Origin: Gemmatimonadota bacterium
GTDB taxonomy: Bacteria; Gemmatimonadota; Gemmatimonadetes; Gemmatimonadales; GWC2-71-9
DNA: 12,181 bases
Reading direction: 5' to 3'
Assembly: GCA_027294815.1 (NCBI GenBank)
Contig: JAPULP010000411.1
Location: forward strand, 1-12,181
The notes below the pieces were generated by a model, which was given only the letters and a program-made list of their open reading frames with translations, did not search any database and was not told the origin of the DNA. Positions 1 to 7,566 of the stretch are shown piece by piece (within the stretch, counting starts at the first letter, position 1; each line of letters begins with the position of its first letter). The translations under genes and the position numbers were made by a program.

Positions 1-28
1 CGACGAGATGATCAAGCTGATGAAGTAG
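1..28 (+). CDS. 3' end of an unidentified gene (partial)
   Basis: Reading from base 2, the frame gives DEMIKLMK followed by a TAG stop at 26-28. The upstream part lies outside the window, so the product cannot be identified. Two things support a real gene end. The charged and hydrophobic residue mix is typical of a protein C terminus. The TAG also starts a heptamer repeat array, the same arrangement seen at the ends of two clearly real genes in this window (stops at 156-158 and 6553-6555). If real, the gene is convergent with ADOP permease 1. Only nine codons are visible, so this rests mainly on context. Confidence 0.4.
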
Positions 29-158
29 GTTGTAGGTTGTAGGTTGTAGGTCTTACAAGACAGTGGAGTAAGAATAAGGGCGGCTTCCGGAATCGGGCCG
101 CCCTTCGTGCTAGACGATTGGTTTGTGACTACAACCTAACACCTTACACCTAACCCTA
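26..158. repeat. Facing heptamer arrays around a hairpin core
   Basis: The left arm has three exact TAGGTTG units (26-46) plus TAGGT (47-51). The right arm (about 128-158), read on the minus strand, is a looser run of TAGGGT, TAGGTG, TAAGGTGT and TAGGTTG. TAGGTTGTAG at 26-35 pairs perfectly with CTACAACCTA at 129-138, so the two arms are inverted with respect to each other. Each arm begins at the stop codon of the gene it follows: TAG at 26-28 for the left gene and TAG at 158-156 for ADOP permease 1. The centre holds the stem-loop described separately. No gene is seen in 29-155. Confidence 0.8.
76..105 (-). terminator. GC-rich stem-loop, probable terminator of the PadR-1/ADOP-1 operon
   Basis: AAGGGCGGC (76-84) and GCCGCCCTT (97-105) form a perfect 9-bp stem around a 12-nt loop. 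On the minus strand the stem is followed by TTATTCTTACT, a moderately U-rich tail, which fits intrinsic termination of transcripts coming from ADOP permease 1. On the plus strand the stem is followed by CGTGC, with no U tract, so termination of the left gene is less certain. The position between convergent genes fits a terminator. It sits inside the facing heptamer arms. Confidence 0.6.
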
Positions 159-2867
159 CTCCGGCCTTAACGCATCCACCAAGTCGATCCTCGTGGCCCG
201 GCGTGCGGGCAGCAGGCATGCAAAGAGTCCAGCGAGACCGAGTGTGCCGATAATGGCGCCGTACACAAATGGGTCGGTGGGGTTCACGTCGAACATGACG
301 ACTTGAAGTGGACGGGCCATCGCCATCCCGATCCCCAACCCAATTCCCATACCGATTCCCAACTGGAGAAGCCCTTTCTTGAGGACGAGACGCACGATGT
401 CTTTCGAGTAGGCGCCAAGGGCCATGTGCACACCCATCTCTTTTGTGCGCCGACTCACCGAGAAGGCCATCACCCCGTAGAGTCCCACCGCGGCCATGAA
501 CAATGCCACCGTTCCGAAAATCGTGAAGAGCGATCCGAACAACCCAAAAGCCCAGGTGTTGTCTGCAATCACCCCGTCCATCGTGTCGACCCAATAGATC
601 GGGAGATTCGGATCGAGGCTCGCTACGGCATCGCGCACTAGCGGCGCGAGTGACATCGGATCGCCACCGGTCGTCACGGCAATGCTCATGAACCGCTGCG
701 ACCACTGTGGCAAAGGTGTGTAGATCGTTTCGCTTCGGCTGTTGTTGCCCCCCAATCCGCCCGGGGCGCCGCGGCCCACCTTGAGGTCTGGCACCACACC
801 GACAATGGTCATCCAAGAGAATTCAGATTGCGAGCGGCCAAGACGGATCCGCTTGCCGAGAACGGAGTTGTCCGGAGAGTAGCGTTGAGCGAAGCTCTCG
901 TTCACGATCGCCACAGGTATGGAGGTCTCGCGATCCCGCGTCGAAAAGTCTCTGCCTTCGAGGAAGCTCACACCGAACGTCTCGAAAAAGTCGGCCGTGA
1001 TGGTCGCCCGGTTGGCGGCCGGGTAGTCCCTATCTTCTACGTACGTCTCACCCTCCAGAGCAAACGATGATCCGCCCTGGCCGACCGCCGGCAGGCTGGT
1101 TGTGAGCGCCGCCGACCGAACACCAGGAAGCCCTTCCAAACGAACCTTGAGCCCCTCGAAGAACTGCACTCGGCTCTCCTCGTTTGGATAATCGATCTCG
1201 AACAAACCCACCCGAGCGGTGAGGACACCCGCGGTCTCGAATCCCATGTCCAGGCTCTTGAGGTTAACCACACTTCGGATCATCATGCCGGCAGTCACGA
1301 GTAGCGCACAGGAGACCGCTATTTCTCCGATCACGAGAAAAGTGCTGAACTTGCCCATCCGGAGGCTCGACGCCGAACGGGATTCATCTTTTAACACGTC
1401 GTGCAGATCGCCGCCTGAAGCCCTGATCGCCGGCACGGTTCCGGAAACGATACTCGCAAGCAACGTGACACCGAACGCGAATGCCAACACCGGCGGATAC
1501 AGTGCTATCTCGATCCAGTACGGCTTTTCGATGTTCACGAGTGCCGCATTGAATAGATCGATACCAACCTTGCTGAGTACGATCCCCAAAACGCCGCCGA
1601 TCAGGGAGAGCAGGGTGGCCTCTACCAGCAACTGTCTGATCACGCGGCCGCGGCTGGCTCCCAACGCAGATCGGATGGCGACCTCCTTGCTGCGAATCAG
1701 CGACCGGGCAAGTAGCAGGTTGGCGACGTTGGCGCACGCGATGAGGAGCACGCCGAACACGGCGAACAACATGACGTAAAGCACCGCACTGATCTGCGGC
1801 GGCATGTACCCTTCGACGAATGTCTTGACGCTCACGCCAATGCCTTCGTTGGATTGCGGATACTCCGTCGCCAAGCGCTGGGCGATACCGGCCATTTCGG
1901 TCCTCGCCTCGTCCAAGGACACTCCTTCTTTCAACCGGCCAAAAACTTGAACACTCCAACCTTCTCCACGGGGAATCTCCACCGGATCCAGATTGAGGGG
2001 CAGCCATACTTCTTCCTGGAATGGAAAACGAAATCCGGGTGGCATCACACCGATGATGGTTGTGGGACGCCCGTTGGCCCGAATGGTCTGACCAAGAATG
2101 TCCGGGTCGCCGCCGTAACGCGTTTGCCAGACGTCATAACCGAGAATGATGGTTTGCGGCGTGTGTCCCCTGTCGTCTTCGTCAATGAATCCTCGGCCCA
2201 TCAACGGCTGAACGCCGACCTGCGCGAAGAGACCAGCGCTGACAAGGCCTCCGTCGAACCTCTCCGGACGTCCCTCTGCATCCACGACATTGACCGTGCC
2301 CCCGCGGGCGGCTCCGAGGTCCTCGAACAGCTTTTGCTGGTCACGCCAGTCGGTGAAGTCGTGAACCGACACCGACATGTTCTCGATGTCTTCGGAGAGA
2401 TTGTTGCGATCGAGGTACATGAGGCGATCAGCGCCCTCGTACGGCAGCCCGCGCATGAGCGTCGCGTACACGATGCTGAACGTGTGCGTGGTGAGCCCCA
2501 CGCCCAACGCCACCGTTACTACCGCAACGAGCGACAACGCAGGTGTCCTGAGCAACATTCGGAGGCCGTAACGAGTATCGTTCCACAACGTTCCCATGAT
2601 CTCTCTCCTAGGACTACCATGACTCCACGACGCCGGACCGCGCTTCGAAAACACGCGTGGTCGTCGTTGACGTGCGAGCTTGAAGAAACCGACGGCGATG
2701 GTCTTGCAAAGGTGTTTCCACAACCAGAGTCGGGCTCTGAAACGGCTGAGGCGGGGTCGTACGTGTTCGACGTATTCCTCCAACAAGTCGCCCACGACCG
2801 CGTCCTGCTGGATCCTGTCCAGCGCCCGCTGGAGCATTATCGGAATGCGCGGGGGTTCTCCGGTCAT
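156..2867 (-). CDS. ADOP-type FtsX/MacB permease 1
   Basis: This 903-residue inner-membrane protein has the duplicated permease layout of the ADOP family. An N-terminal cytoplasmic prefix (about 1-95, with GDLLEEY at 26-32) is followed by a first transmembrane helix near 108-135 and a MacB-like periplasmic domain to about 355. The first FtsX domain has helices near 360-385 and 415-435 and the cytoplasmic coupling segment RSKEVAIRSALGAS at 392-405. A second periplasmic domain and a second FtsX domain follow, with a matching segment TKEMGVHMALGA near 805-820. The C terminus DALRPE is typical. No ATPase gene is adjacent, as is usual for ADOPs, so transport activity and substrate are unknown. The ATG start overlaps the PadR-1 stop by 4 nt (ATGA), implying translational coupling. 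The TAG stop is part of a heptamer repeat. Confidence 0.93.
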   Translation of the reverse strand: MTGEPPRIPIMLQRALDRIQQDAVVGDLLEEYVEHVRPRLSRFRARLWLWKHLCKTIAVGFFKLARQRRPRVFSKRGPASWSHGSPRREIMGTLWNDTRYGLRMLLRTPALSLVAVVTVALGVGLTTHTFSIVYATLMRGLPYEGADRLMYLDRNNLSEDIENMSVSVHDFTDWRDQQKLFEDLGAARGGTVNVVDAEGRPERFDGGLVSAGLFAQVGVQPLMGRGFIDEDDRGHTPQTIILGYDVWQTRYGGDPDILGQTIRANGRPTTIIGVMPPGFRFPFQEEVWLPLNLDPVEIPRGEGWSVQVFGRLKEGVSLDEARTEMAGIAQRLATEYPQSNEGIGVSVKTFVEGYMPPQISAVLYVMLFAVFGVLLIACANVANLLLARSLIRSKEVAIRSALGASRGRVIRQLLVEATLLSLIGGVLGIVLSKVGIDLFNAALVNIEKPYWIEIALYPPVLAFAFGVTLLASIVSGTVPAIRASGGDLHDVLKDESRSASSLRMGKFSTFLVIGEIAVSCALLVTAGMMIRSVVNLKSLDMGFETAGVLTARVGLFEIDYPNEESRVQFFEGLKVRLEGLPGVRSAALTTSLPAVGQGGSSFALEGETYVEDRDYPAANRATITADFFETFGVSFLEGRDFSTRDRETSIPVAIVNESFAQRYSPDNSVLGKRIRLGRSQSEFSWMTIVGVVPDLKVGRGAPGGLGGNNSRSETIYTPLPQWSQRFMSIAVTTGGDPMSLAPLVRDAVASLDPNLPIYWVDTMDGVIADNTWAFGLFGSLFTIFGTVALFMAAVGLYGVMAFSVSRRTKEMGVHMALGAYSKDIVRLVLKKGLLQLGIGMGIGLGIGMAMARPLQVVMFDVNPTDPFVYGAIIGTLGLAGLFACLLPARRATRIDLVDALRPE

Positions 2868-3208
2868 CGTTGGTGTCCCGACCCGGGATCCGTTTCAAAA
2901 CCCTGCCACAGTGCGCTGATCATGTCGCGGGATCGTTTGAGCGCGACCTGCCCTTTGGCCTCGAGCCGGAAGTGACGCTTGGAACGGCCACCCCGCGTGG
3001 CAGTGGGCTCGCCCGTGTAGGAGCTGACCAGGCCTTTGTCCTCCAACCGGTGGAGGGTGGGGTAGATCGCGCCGAGCGATACGTCGCGGTCGGTCCGGGC
3101 CTCGATCTCGCGGCGGATGGTGACCCCGTAGGCGTCTTCCCCCAACCGCATGACGGCGAGGAGGACAACGTACTCGAATTCGCCCAAGTAATCTCGTTTG
3201 TTGGTCAT
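2864..3208 (-). CDS. PadR-family transcriptional regulator 1
   Basis: This 114-residue protein is a compact winged-helix regulator of the PadR family. The N-terminal part (about 9-40, EFEYVVLLAVMRLGEDAYGV) matches the opening helices. GAIYPTLHRLEDKGLV at about 47-62 is the recognition-helix region that defines the family. GGRSKRHFRLEAKG at about 73-86 is the wing. The length fits the short PadR subfamily, with a reduced C-terminal dimerisation helix. Family members generally repress a neighbouring operon and respond to a ligand or stress. The gene overlaps ADOP permease 1 by 4 nt and so very likely controls its own operon. The ATG at 3206-3208 is preceded by AGGTAG, a weak ribosome-binding site. 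The effector is unknown. Confidence 0.93.
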   Translation of the reverse strand: MTNKRDYLGEFEYVVLLAVMRLGEDAYGVTIRREIEARTDRDVSLGAIYPTLHRLEDKGLVSSYTGEPTATRGGRSKRHFRLEAKGQVALKRSRDMISALWQGFETDPGSGHQR

Positions 3209-3373
3209 GCTACCTATTTGTCTGATTGTATAAGAGAAATACGAGGGGTCCGAGAAAAGGTTTCAGTGGGAGTGGGCTCCCGTCTGTCCGACCGACAAGT
3301 CTGAAACACTCCCTGGTCTTCCACCGTAGGCTATAGCATCAAGTGGAACATTTGCCAGGAGCCGACGGTCGCG
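3209..3373. promoter_or_regulatory. Divergent promoter/operator region between two PadR operons
   Basis: This 165-bp gap lies between two divergent PadR genes and must hold both promoters. Visible elements are a perfect inverted pair GTTTCAG (3260-3266) and CTGAAAC (3301-3307); a small palindrome GGGAG-TGGG-CTCCC (3268-3281); and an imperfect dyad TGTC-CGACC-GACA between them (about 3286-3296). On the minus strand, TATACAAT (3225-3232) could be a -10 element for PadR-1, but I see no good -35. On the plus strand, AGGAG at 3357-3361 lies 12 nt before the PadR-2 ATG. The inverted sites are candidate operators; this is inference from location and symmetry only. Confidence 0.45.
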
Positions 3374-3748
3374 ATGTCACCTAACCCTAAGAAACACTTG
3401 CCCTTACAGACTCACAACTTCCAGATCCTGCTTTCGCTGCTCAAGCGGGAGATGCACGGCTACAGCATCATCAAGGATATCGGCGAGCGAACGGGCGGGG
3501 AGATGGCGCTCGGTACCAGCACCCTGTATGCAGCCATCAAGCGGATGGTGAAGGAAGGGTTGTTGGAGAAGACCGATCGGCCGGCCGACAACGAGTCGTC
3601 CGATGCTCGGCGTCTTTACTACCGCACTACTGATTTTGGCCGAGCGGTGGCGCGTGAGGAGGCCCTGCGCATACGGCGGTTGGACGAAATGTTGACCACC
3701 ACGGACCTGCTGGTGGATGCGACGTCAGAAGAGACGGGTGCACGGTGA
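3374..3748 (+). CDS. PadR-family transcriptional regulator 2
   Basis: This 124-residue winged-helix protein has the PadR features: N-terminal helices (about 15-35, NFQILLSLLKREMHGYSI), the core LGTSTLYAAIKRMVKEGLLE at about 46-65, and the wing DARRLYYRTTDFGR at about 77-90. A C-terminal helix carrying acidic and leucine residues follows and probably dimerises. It differs clearly in sequence from PadR-1, so the two are not a recent duplication. The start ATG is preceded by AGGAG at 12 nt, a rather long spacing. The stop overlaps the next gene (TGATG), so it is expressed with ADOP permease 2 and probably represses that operon. The ligand cannot be told from the sequence. Confidence 0.93.
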   Translation: MSPNPKKHLPLQTHNFQILLSLLKREMHGYSIIKDIGERTGGEMALGTSTLYAAIKRMVKEGLLEKTDRPADNESSDARRLYYRTTDFGRAVAREEALRIRRLDEMLTTTDLLVDATSEETGAR

Positions 3749-6474
3749 TGGCCGGCCGTCTACCGCTTGCCGTCCGCATTCACGCGCGTTTGGTGCGAAG
3801 CCTGGTTCCGTCTCTCGGTCAGGAATACATCACGCAGGCCAACACCGCGTTTGGTGATCTCTACGGCGACATGACGAACGCGTCGATCTGGCAGCGGATT
3901 CGTCTGTTGTCCCGTGAATGCGTCGCAATCGTCGTAACCGCATTCGCCGAATACAAGGAACAGCACGCGGCACCGAAGTCAGTCGTGGGCTCGACGCCCG
4001 ACCCCCGATCCCCGACTCCCGACTCCCGTTCTACGAGCCGGCGCCAGCATCCGCTTCGCGCATTCGGCGACAATCTGCGCCAGGATTTCACCTACGCCAT
4101 CCGCAGTTTGCTCCGGACCCCCGGGTTCACGGCTGTGGTCATCGCATCGCTGGCGCTCGGCATGAGCATCACCACGACCTTCTTCAGTATCGTCAATGCG
4201 CTCGTTCTGCGTCCGCCGCCGCATGTCGAAGCGCCCGACGAGCTGATGACCATTCGCGTCGGTAGTCGCGGCGGCCCACACTCGTACCCCGATTTCGTCG
4301 ACATTCGCAATCAGGCCGAGGCGCTCGAGAATGCTGCCCTCTTCAGCCAGCGCGATATCGTGCTCACACTGCCCGACCGCCCACCTCGGAGGGCGTTCGC
4401 TGAAGAAGTGTCGGAGAGTTACTTCAACGTATTAGGTGTGGCGCCGGTGTACGGCAGAAGTTTCATCGAAGAAGAATGGACGACCGCGAACGTCACCGTG
4501 CTCGGTTACGGTTTCTGGCAACGCGAGTTTGGGGGTGCCCCCGAGGTTCTCGGACAGGTCATTCTGATCGATGGACGCGAGCACACCGTTGTTGGCGTTG
4601 CTCCCCCGGGTCTTACGGGCGTCATCGAGCCATCTGTCCCGGACCTTTGGTATCCAGTCGAGCCGGGCTATCGCGAAATGCGCGGTCGCCGCAGCTACAC
4701 GATGATCGGCAGGATGCGACCGGGCGCGAGCATCGAGCAAACACAGGCGCAACTCGATCTCATTGCGGCGCGGTTGGCCGACGAGTATCCCGGAATGTGG
4801 AAGGATAGGAACGGAGTAGGACAGCCTCTGACGGCTCGTTCGATTGCGGAAGACAGGATTGTCTCGAAAACCGAAGGACACTCTGGCGAGGCCATCGCTG
4901 TTCTTGCGATTCTCAGCACCATTGTCCTGCTCGTCCTTGGGATTGCTTGTTCCAACGTGGCGAATCTATTGCTTACACGCGCTCAACGCCGGCGAACTGA
5001 GATTGCGATGCGGCTGGCGTTAGGGGCGAGCCGACGTCGCTTGATCGCACAGCTGTTGAACGAGAGTCTCATTCTCGCAGGTGTGTCCGGTGCCGCGGCT
5101 CTGTTCGTGGTGTATTGGATTACAGATCTCGTTGCGTCGGGACGGTTGGGGATCGGCCTACCAGCTATGGTGGACGTCACGGTCGATTGGCGGGTCGCTC
5201 TCTTCGTCGCTGTCGTCGCAACAGGAACAGGAATTCTCTTTGGACTCGTGCCTGCGTTGCAGGCGTCGCGTCCCGATCTCGTGTCCGCGCTCAAGGGACT
5301 CGAAGGCGAGAAGCGAGGTGCGTTCTTCAGCGTACGGAATATCCTGGTAGTCGTACAGGTCGCGGGGTCGTTGATTCTGTTGGTCGGCGCCACGCTGTTC
5401 ATGCGTAGTCTCCAAGAGGCGGGACGTGCGGACCTTGGGTTCGATCCTGAAAATGTGGCCGTCATCTCGCTCGACCTCGGACAACGCCAATACACCGCCG
5501 AGGCGGGTGCGCAGTTCTATACCGACGTAGTGCAGCGGATGGCTACGCTTCCCAACGTGGAAAGCGTTGCATTGGCCATGACCATTCCGCTCGGCCGCGG
5601 CCGCACGCGATGGGGCCGGCTGTCGGTTGAGGGATATGAACGGGCACCAAACGAAGTGATAGCCGCTGACGGTAACGTTGTGACACCGGGGTATTTCGAT
5701 CTGGTACGTATGTCGCTGGTGCGTGGACGAGATTTTACGAGCGGCGATCGTGATGGAGCTGTCGAGGTGGTCGTCATCAACGAGGCGTTTGTGGATCGTT
5801 ATTTTGGCGATCGCAATCCGCTAGGAAAGCAAGTCGATTCGTGGGAAGTCGTGGGAGTCGTGCGGAATGCGAAGTACGATCAACTGGGCGAGTCGCCGTT
5901 GCCCCATATTTGGCTTCCCCACGCGCAAAACCCCAGGCTTGCCATGGGGATCCATGTGCGTACCGGTGGTGATGTCGGAGCCACGCTTGCCGCTCTCGTG
6001 CGTCAGGTGCAAAGCATGGATCCAGGCCTGCCAATCATGAATCCCGGCACGATGGAGGATCTCACGGCAGCCGCGACCCTGCCACAACGGATCATGTCGG
6101 TCATACTCGGCGTGGCGGGTCTTATCGCCCTGGGAATGGCGATGATGGGGATCTACGGAGTGATGGCATTCGCGGTGAGCCAGCGAACCCGCGAAGTGGG
6201 CCTTCGAATCGCGCTCGGCGCGCACCCAGTGAACGTCGTACGCATGATCGTGCGTGAGGGCCTGTTACTTTCCGGCACGGGATTGGTCGTCGGCCTGGCC
6301 GTGTCGGCCGTCATCACCCGTGCCCTCAGTGTACTGCTCTATGGCGTGAGTCCTATGGACCCCGGTGCGATGTTTGGCGGGGCCTCACTGCTGTTGCTGG
6401 CATCGGTGGCGGCTACGCTCCGACCCGCGCTGAGCGCGGCAAGGGTGGATCCGATGCAGTCGTTGAGGAATTAG
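3748..6474 (+). CDS. ADOP-type FtsX/MacB permease 2
   Basis: This protein of about 908 residues is the second ADOP permease. A cytoplasmic prefix (about 1-80, with FGDLYGDM) and a low-complexity linker (about 82-98) lead to a first transmembrane helix near 126-152. A MacB-like periplasmic domain follows. The first FtsX domain has the coupling segment RTEIAMRLALGAS near 417-429. A second periplasmic domain and a second FtsX domain (RTREVGLRIALGA near 814-826) complete it, ending in DPMQSLRN. The start may be GTG at 3745 (4-nt overlap) or ATG at 3748 (TGATG); I chose ATG. No ATPase is adjacent. The linker is encoded by five tandem heptamers (3997-4031) of the same family as the intergenic arrays. 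The protein is divergent from ADOP permease 1, so this is not a recent local duplication. Confidence 0.93.
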   Translation: MAGRLPLAVRIHARLVRSLVPSLGQEYITQANTAFGDLYGDMTNASIWQRIRLLSRECVAIVVTAFAEYKEQHAAPKSVVGSTPDPRSPTPDSRSTSRRQHPLRAFGDNLRQDFTYAIRSLLRTPGFTAVVIASLALGMSITTTFFSIVNALVLRPPPHVEAPDELMTIRVGSRGGPHSYPDFVDIRNQAEALENAALFSQRDIVLTLPDRPPRRAFAEEVSESYFNVLGVAPVYGRSFIEEEWTTANVTVLGYGFWQREFGGAPEVLGQVILIDGREHTVVGVAPPGLTGVIEPSVPDLWYPVEPGYREMRGRRSYTMIGRMRPGASIEQTQAQLDLIAARLADEYPGMWKDRNGVGQPLTARSIAEDRIVSKTEGHSGEAIAVLAILSTIVLLVLGIACSNVANLLLTRAQRRRTEIAMRLALGASRRRLIAQLLNESLILAGVSGAAALFVVYWITDLVASGRLGIGLPAMVDVTVDWRVALFVAVVATGTGILFGLVPALQASRPDLVSALKGLEGEKRGAFFSVRNILVVVQVAGSLILLVGATLFMRSLQEAGRADLGFDPENVAVISLDLGQRQYTAEAGAQFYTDVVQRMATLPNVESVALAMTIPLGRGRTRWGRLSVEGYERAPNEVIAADGNVVTPGYFDLVRMSLVRGRDFTSGDRDGAVEVVVINEAFVDRYFGDRNPLGKQVDSWEVVGVVRNAKYDQLGESPLPHIWLPHAQNPRLAMGIHVRTGGDVGATLAALVRQVQSMDPGLPIMNPGTMEDLTAAATLPQRIMSVILGVAGLIALGMAMMGIYGVMAFAVSQRTREVGLRIALGAHPVNVVRMIVREGLLLSGTGLVVGLAVSAVITRALSVLLYGVSPMDPGAMFGGASLLLLASVAATLRPALSAARVDPMQSLRN
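3997..4031 (+). repeat. In-frame heptamer array inside ADOP permease 2
   Basis: Five contiguous 7-bp units read CCCGACC, CCCGATC, CCCGACT, CCCGACT and CCCGTTC. Because 5 x 7 is 35 bases, all three frames of the unit are used; the protein reads PDPRSPTPDSRS between the prefix and the first transmembrane helix. An 18-nt stretch (4013-4030) is identical to 8748-8765 in an intergenic array, and the 35-nt blocks 3997-4031 and 8732-8766 agree at 29 positions. Neither strand of CCCGACT gives a stop codon in any frame, so an insertion of this unit is tolerated in coding DNA. Confidence 0.85.
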
Positions 6475-6562
6475 TGGGGTGTAGTGTTCTTGTAGTCCAC
6501 ACCCTACACCCTACACCCTACACCCTACACCCTACACCCTACACCCTACACCCTACCCCCTA
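6475..6562. repeat. ACCCTAC heptamer tandem array between convergent genes
   Basis: Eight exact ACCCTAC units run from 6501 to 6556, followed by a degenerate CCCCCTA. On the plus strand just before, GGGTGTAG (6477-6484) is the reverse complement of CTACACCC (6504-6511), so a short opposite arm of the same repeat follows the ADOP-2 stop. The two arms can form an 8-bp stem with a 19-nt loop. On the minus strand the array reads TAGGGTG repeatedly and begins at the stop codon (TAG, 6555-6553) of the ATP-grasp gene. It may act as a bidirectional terminator, but there is no U tract. Confidence 0.9.
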
Positions 6563-7566
6563 TTTGTTTTTAGTCCGAGTTTCAAGATCTTGGCGATGAG
6601 CCGGTCATACCCCATCCCCACCGCTTTTGCCGACTCCGCGAAGTCTTCGTCACGCGCCAGGTCAGGATTGGGATTCGGCTCCAGGAGAAAGAGCTTGCCG
6701 TCCTCGGCCAGCCGGAAGTCCATTCGGGCATAGCCGGTCAATCCCAGGATCCGATAAACTCGTTTGCTCAATTTGACGATGCGGTCGGCGACACCGTCCG
6801 GGAGATCTTTCGCGGCGCCGGTCTTGATGCCGTGTTTCTTCTGGTATTCGAGGTTCCACTTGATGCGCTCGGTCGCGATGCGGGGTTTGCCGTCCGCAAG
6901 CTTCTCGAACCGCATCTCCCATACCGGGAACGTCTGCAGTCGCTGGTTCCCTATCACCCCGAGATACAACTCCCGGCCTTCGATGTACTCTTCCGCGAGG
7001 GCATCCGTACCGATCTGTTCGTGGATAAACTGTACCCGCTCGGTGAGTTTTTCGTCGTTCGTGACGAGCGAGGCTTGTGCGATCCCCGCGGATCCATGTT
7101 CGGTGCTCGATTTGACGAACAGAGGAAATGAAAGACGCCGTGGCCTCCGAATCGTCCGCCCACGTGGGAATACAGCGAAGTCCGGAGCGGGGATTCGATG
7201 ATACCGCAGGAGTTTCTTGGCGAGCGCTTTGTCGTCGGCCACTTGGAGGCCGGTTGGGTGACACCCCGTGAATGGTTGGCGCATGAGCTGCAGGTAGCCA
7301 AGCACGTACGGCACATAGATTCCTTCTCCGCGGAACTCCTCCAAGAGGTTGAAGGTGATGTGAGGTTTCCAATCGAAGAGTGTGGTCCGAATCGCCGCCA
7401 CCTCATCGACATCGCCGAGCAGTTTCGTCTCGTGCTTGAGCTGCTTGAGGGTGTTGACGACGTGGTATTCGGTCTTCCACGGTGCAATCTCTTTTTCCGA
7501 CAGTCCTTTCAGGCTCGTTGGAAGTTCGATCTTCTGATGAGTCAGAACTAGGACTCGGAGTTTCAC
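6553..7566 (-). CDS. ATP-grasp ligase, D-Ala-D-Ala ligase-like
   Basis: This 337-residue cytosolic protein has the ATP-grasp fold closest to the Ddl group. Visible landmarks are an N-terminal domain with FNLLEEFRGEG (72-82) and PFTGCHP (98-104), DDKALAKKLL (111-120), FPLFVKSSTEHGSAG (147-161) with the ATP-contacting lysine 152, the AEEYIEGREL strand (191-200), ARMDFR (280-285) and EPNPNPDL (296-303). Asp283, Glu296 and Asn298 are the likely Mg ligands. The family ligates a carboxylate to an amine through an acyl phosphate. The Ddl HG motif in the N-terminal domain is replaced by LEEF, and the segment around 210-245 is unlike true Ddl, so the substrate is probably not D-alanine. The GTG start overlaps the metallopeptidase stop (GTGA), indicating co-translation. 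The TAG stop lies in a heptamer unit. Confidence 0.85.
   Translation of the reverse strand: MKLRVLVLTHQKIELPTSLKGLSEKEIAPWKTEYHVVNTLKQLKHETKLLGDVDEVAAIRTTLFDWKPHITFNLLEEFRGEGIYVPYVLGYLQLMRQPFTGCHPTGLQVADDKALAKKLLRYHRIPAPDFAVFPRGRTIRRPRRLSFPLFVKSSTEHGSAGIAQASLVTNDEKLTERVQFIHEQIGTDALAEEYIEGRELYLGVIGNQRLQTFPVWEMRFEKLADGKPRIATERIKWNLEYQKKHGIKTGAAKDLPDGVADRIVKLSKRVYRILGLTGYARMDFRLAEDGKLFLLEPNPNPDLARDEDFAESAKAVGMGYDRLIAKILKLGLKTNRG

Noticed and set aside
1854..2975. 373-codon open frame on the plus strand, antisense to ADOP permease 1 and PadR-1
   Set aside because: It crosses two well-supported genes with recognisable domains on the other strand, has no domain of its own, and reads as an antisense shadow of GC-rich coding DNA.
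6501..6556. Telomere-like CCCTA-rich repeat
   Set aside because: The unit CCCTACA resembles the plant-type CCCTAAA telomere repeat, but it lies between two bacterial genes, is only eight units long, and has sister arrays with other units in the same window. It is an interstitial bacterial tandem repeat.
6553..7566. Genuine D-alanine-D-alanine ligase (ddl)
   Set aside because: The ATP-binding half matches, but the N-terminal Ddl HG motif and middle region do not, and the neighbour is a peptidase rather than a cell-wall cluster. I kept it as Ddl-like only.
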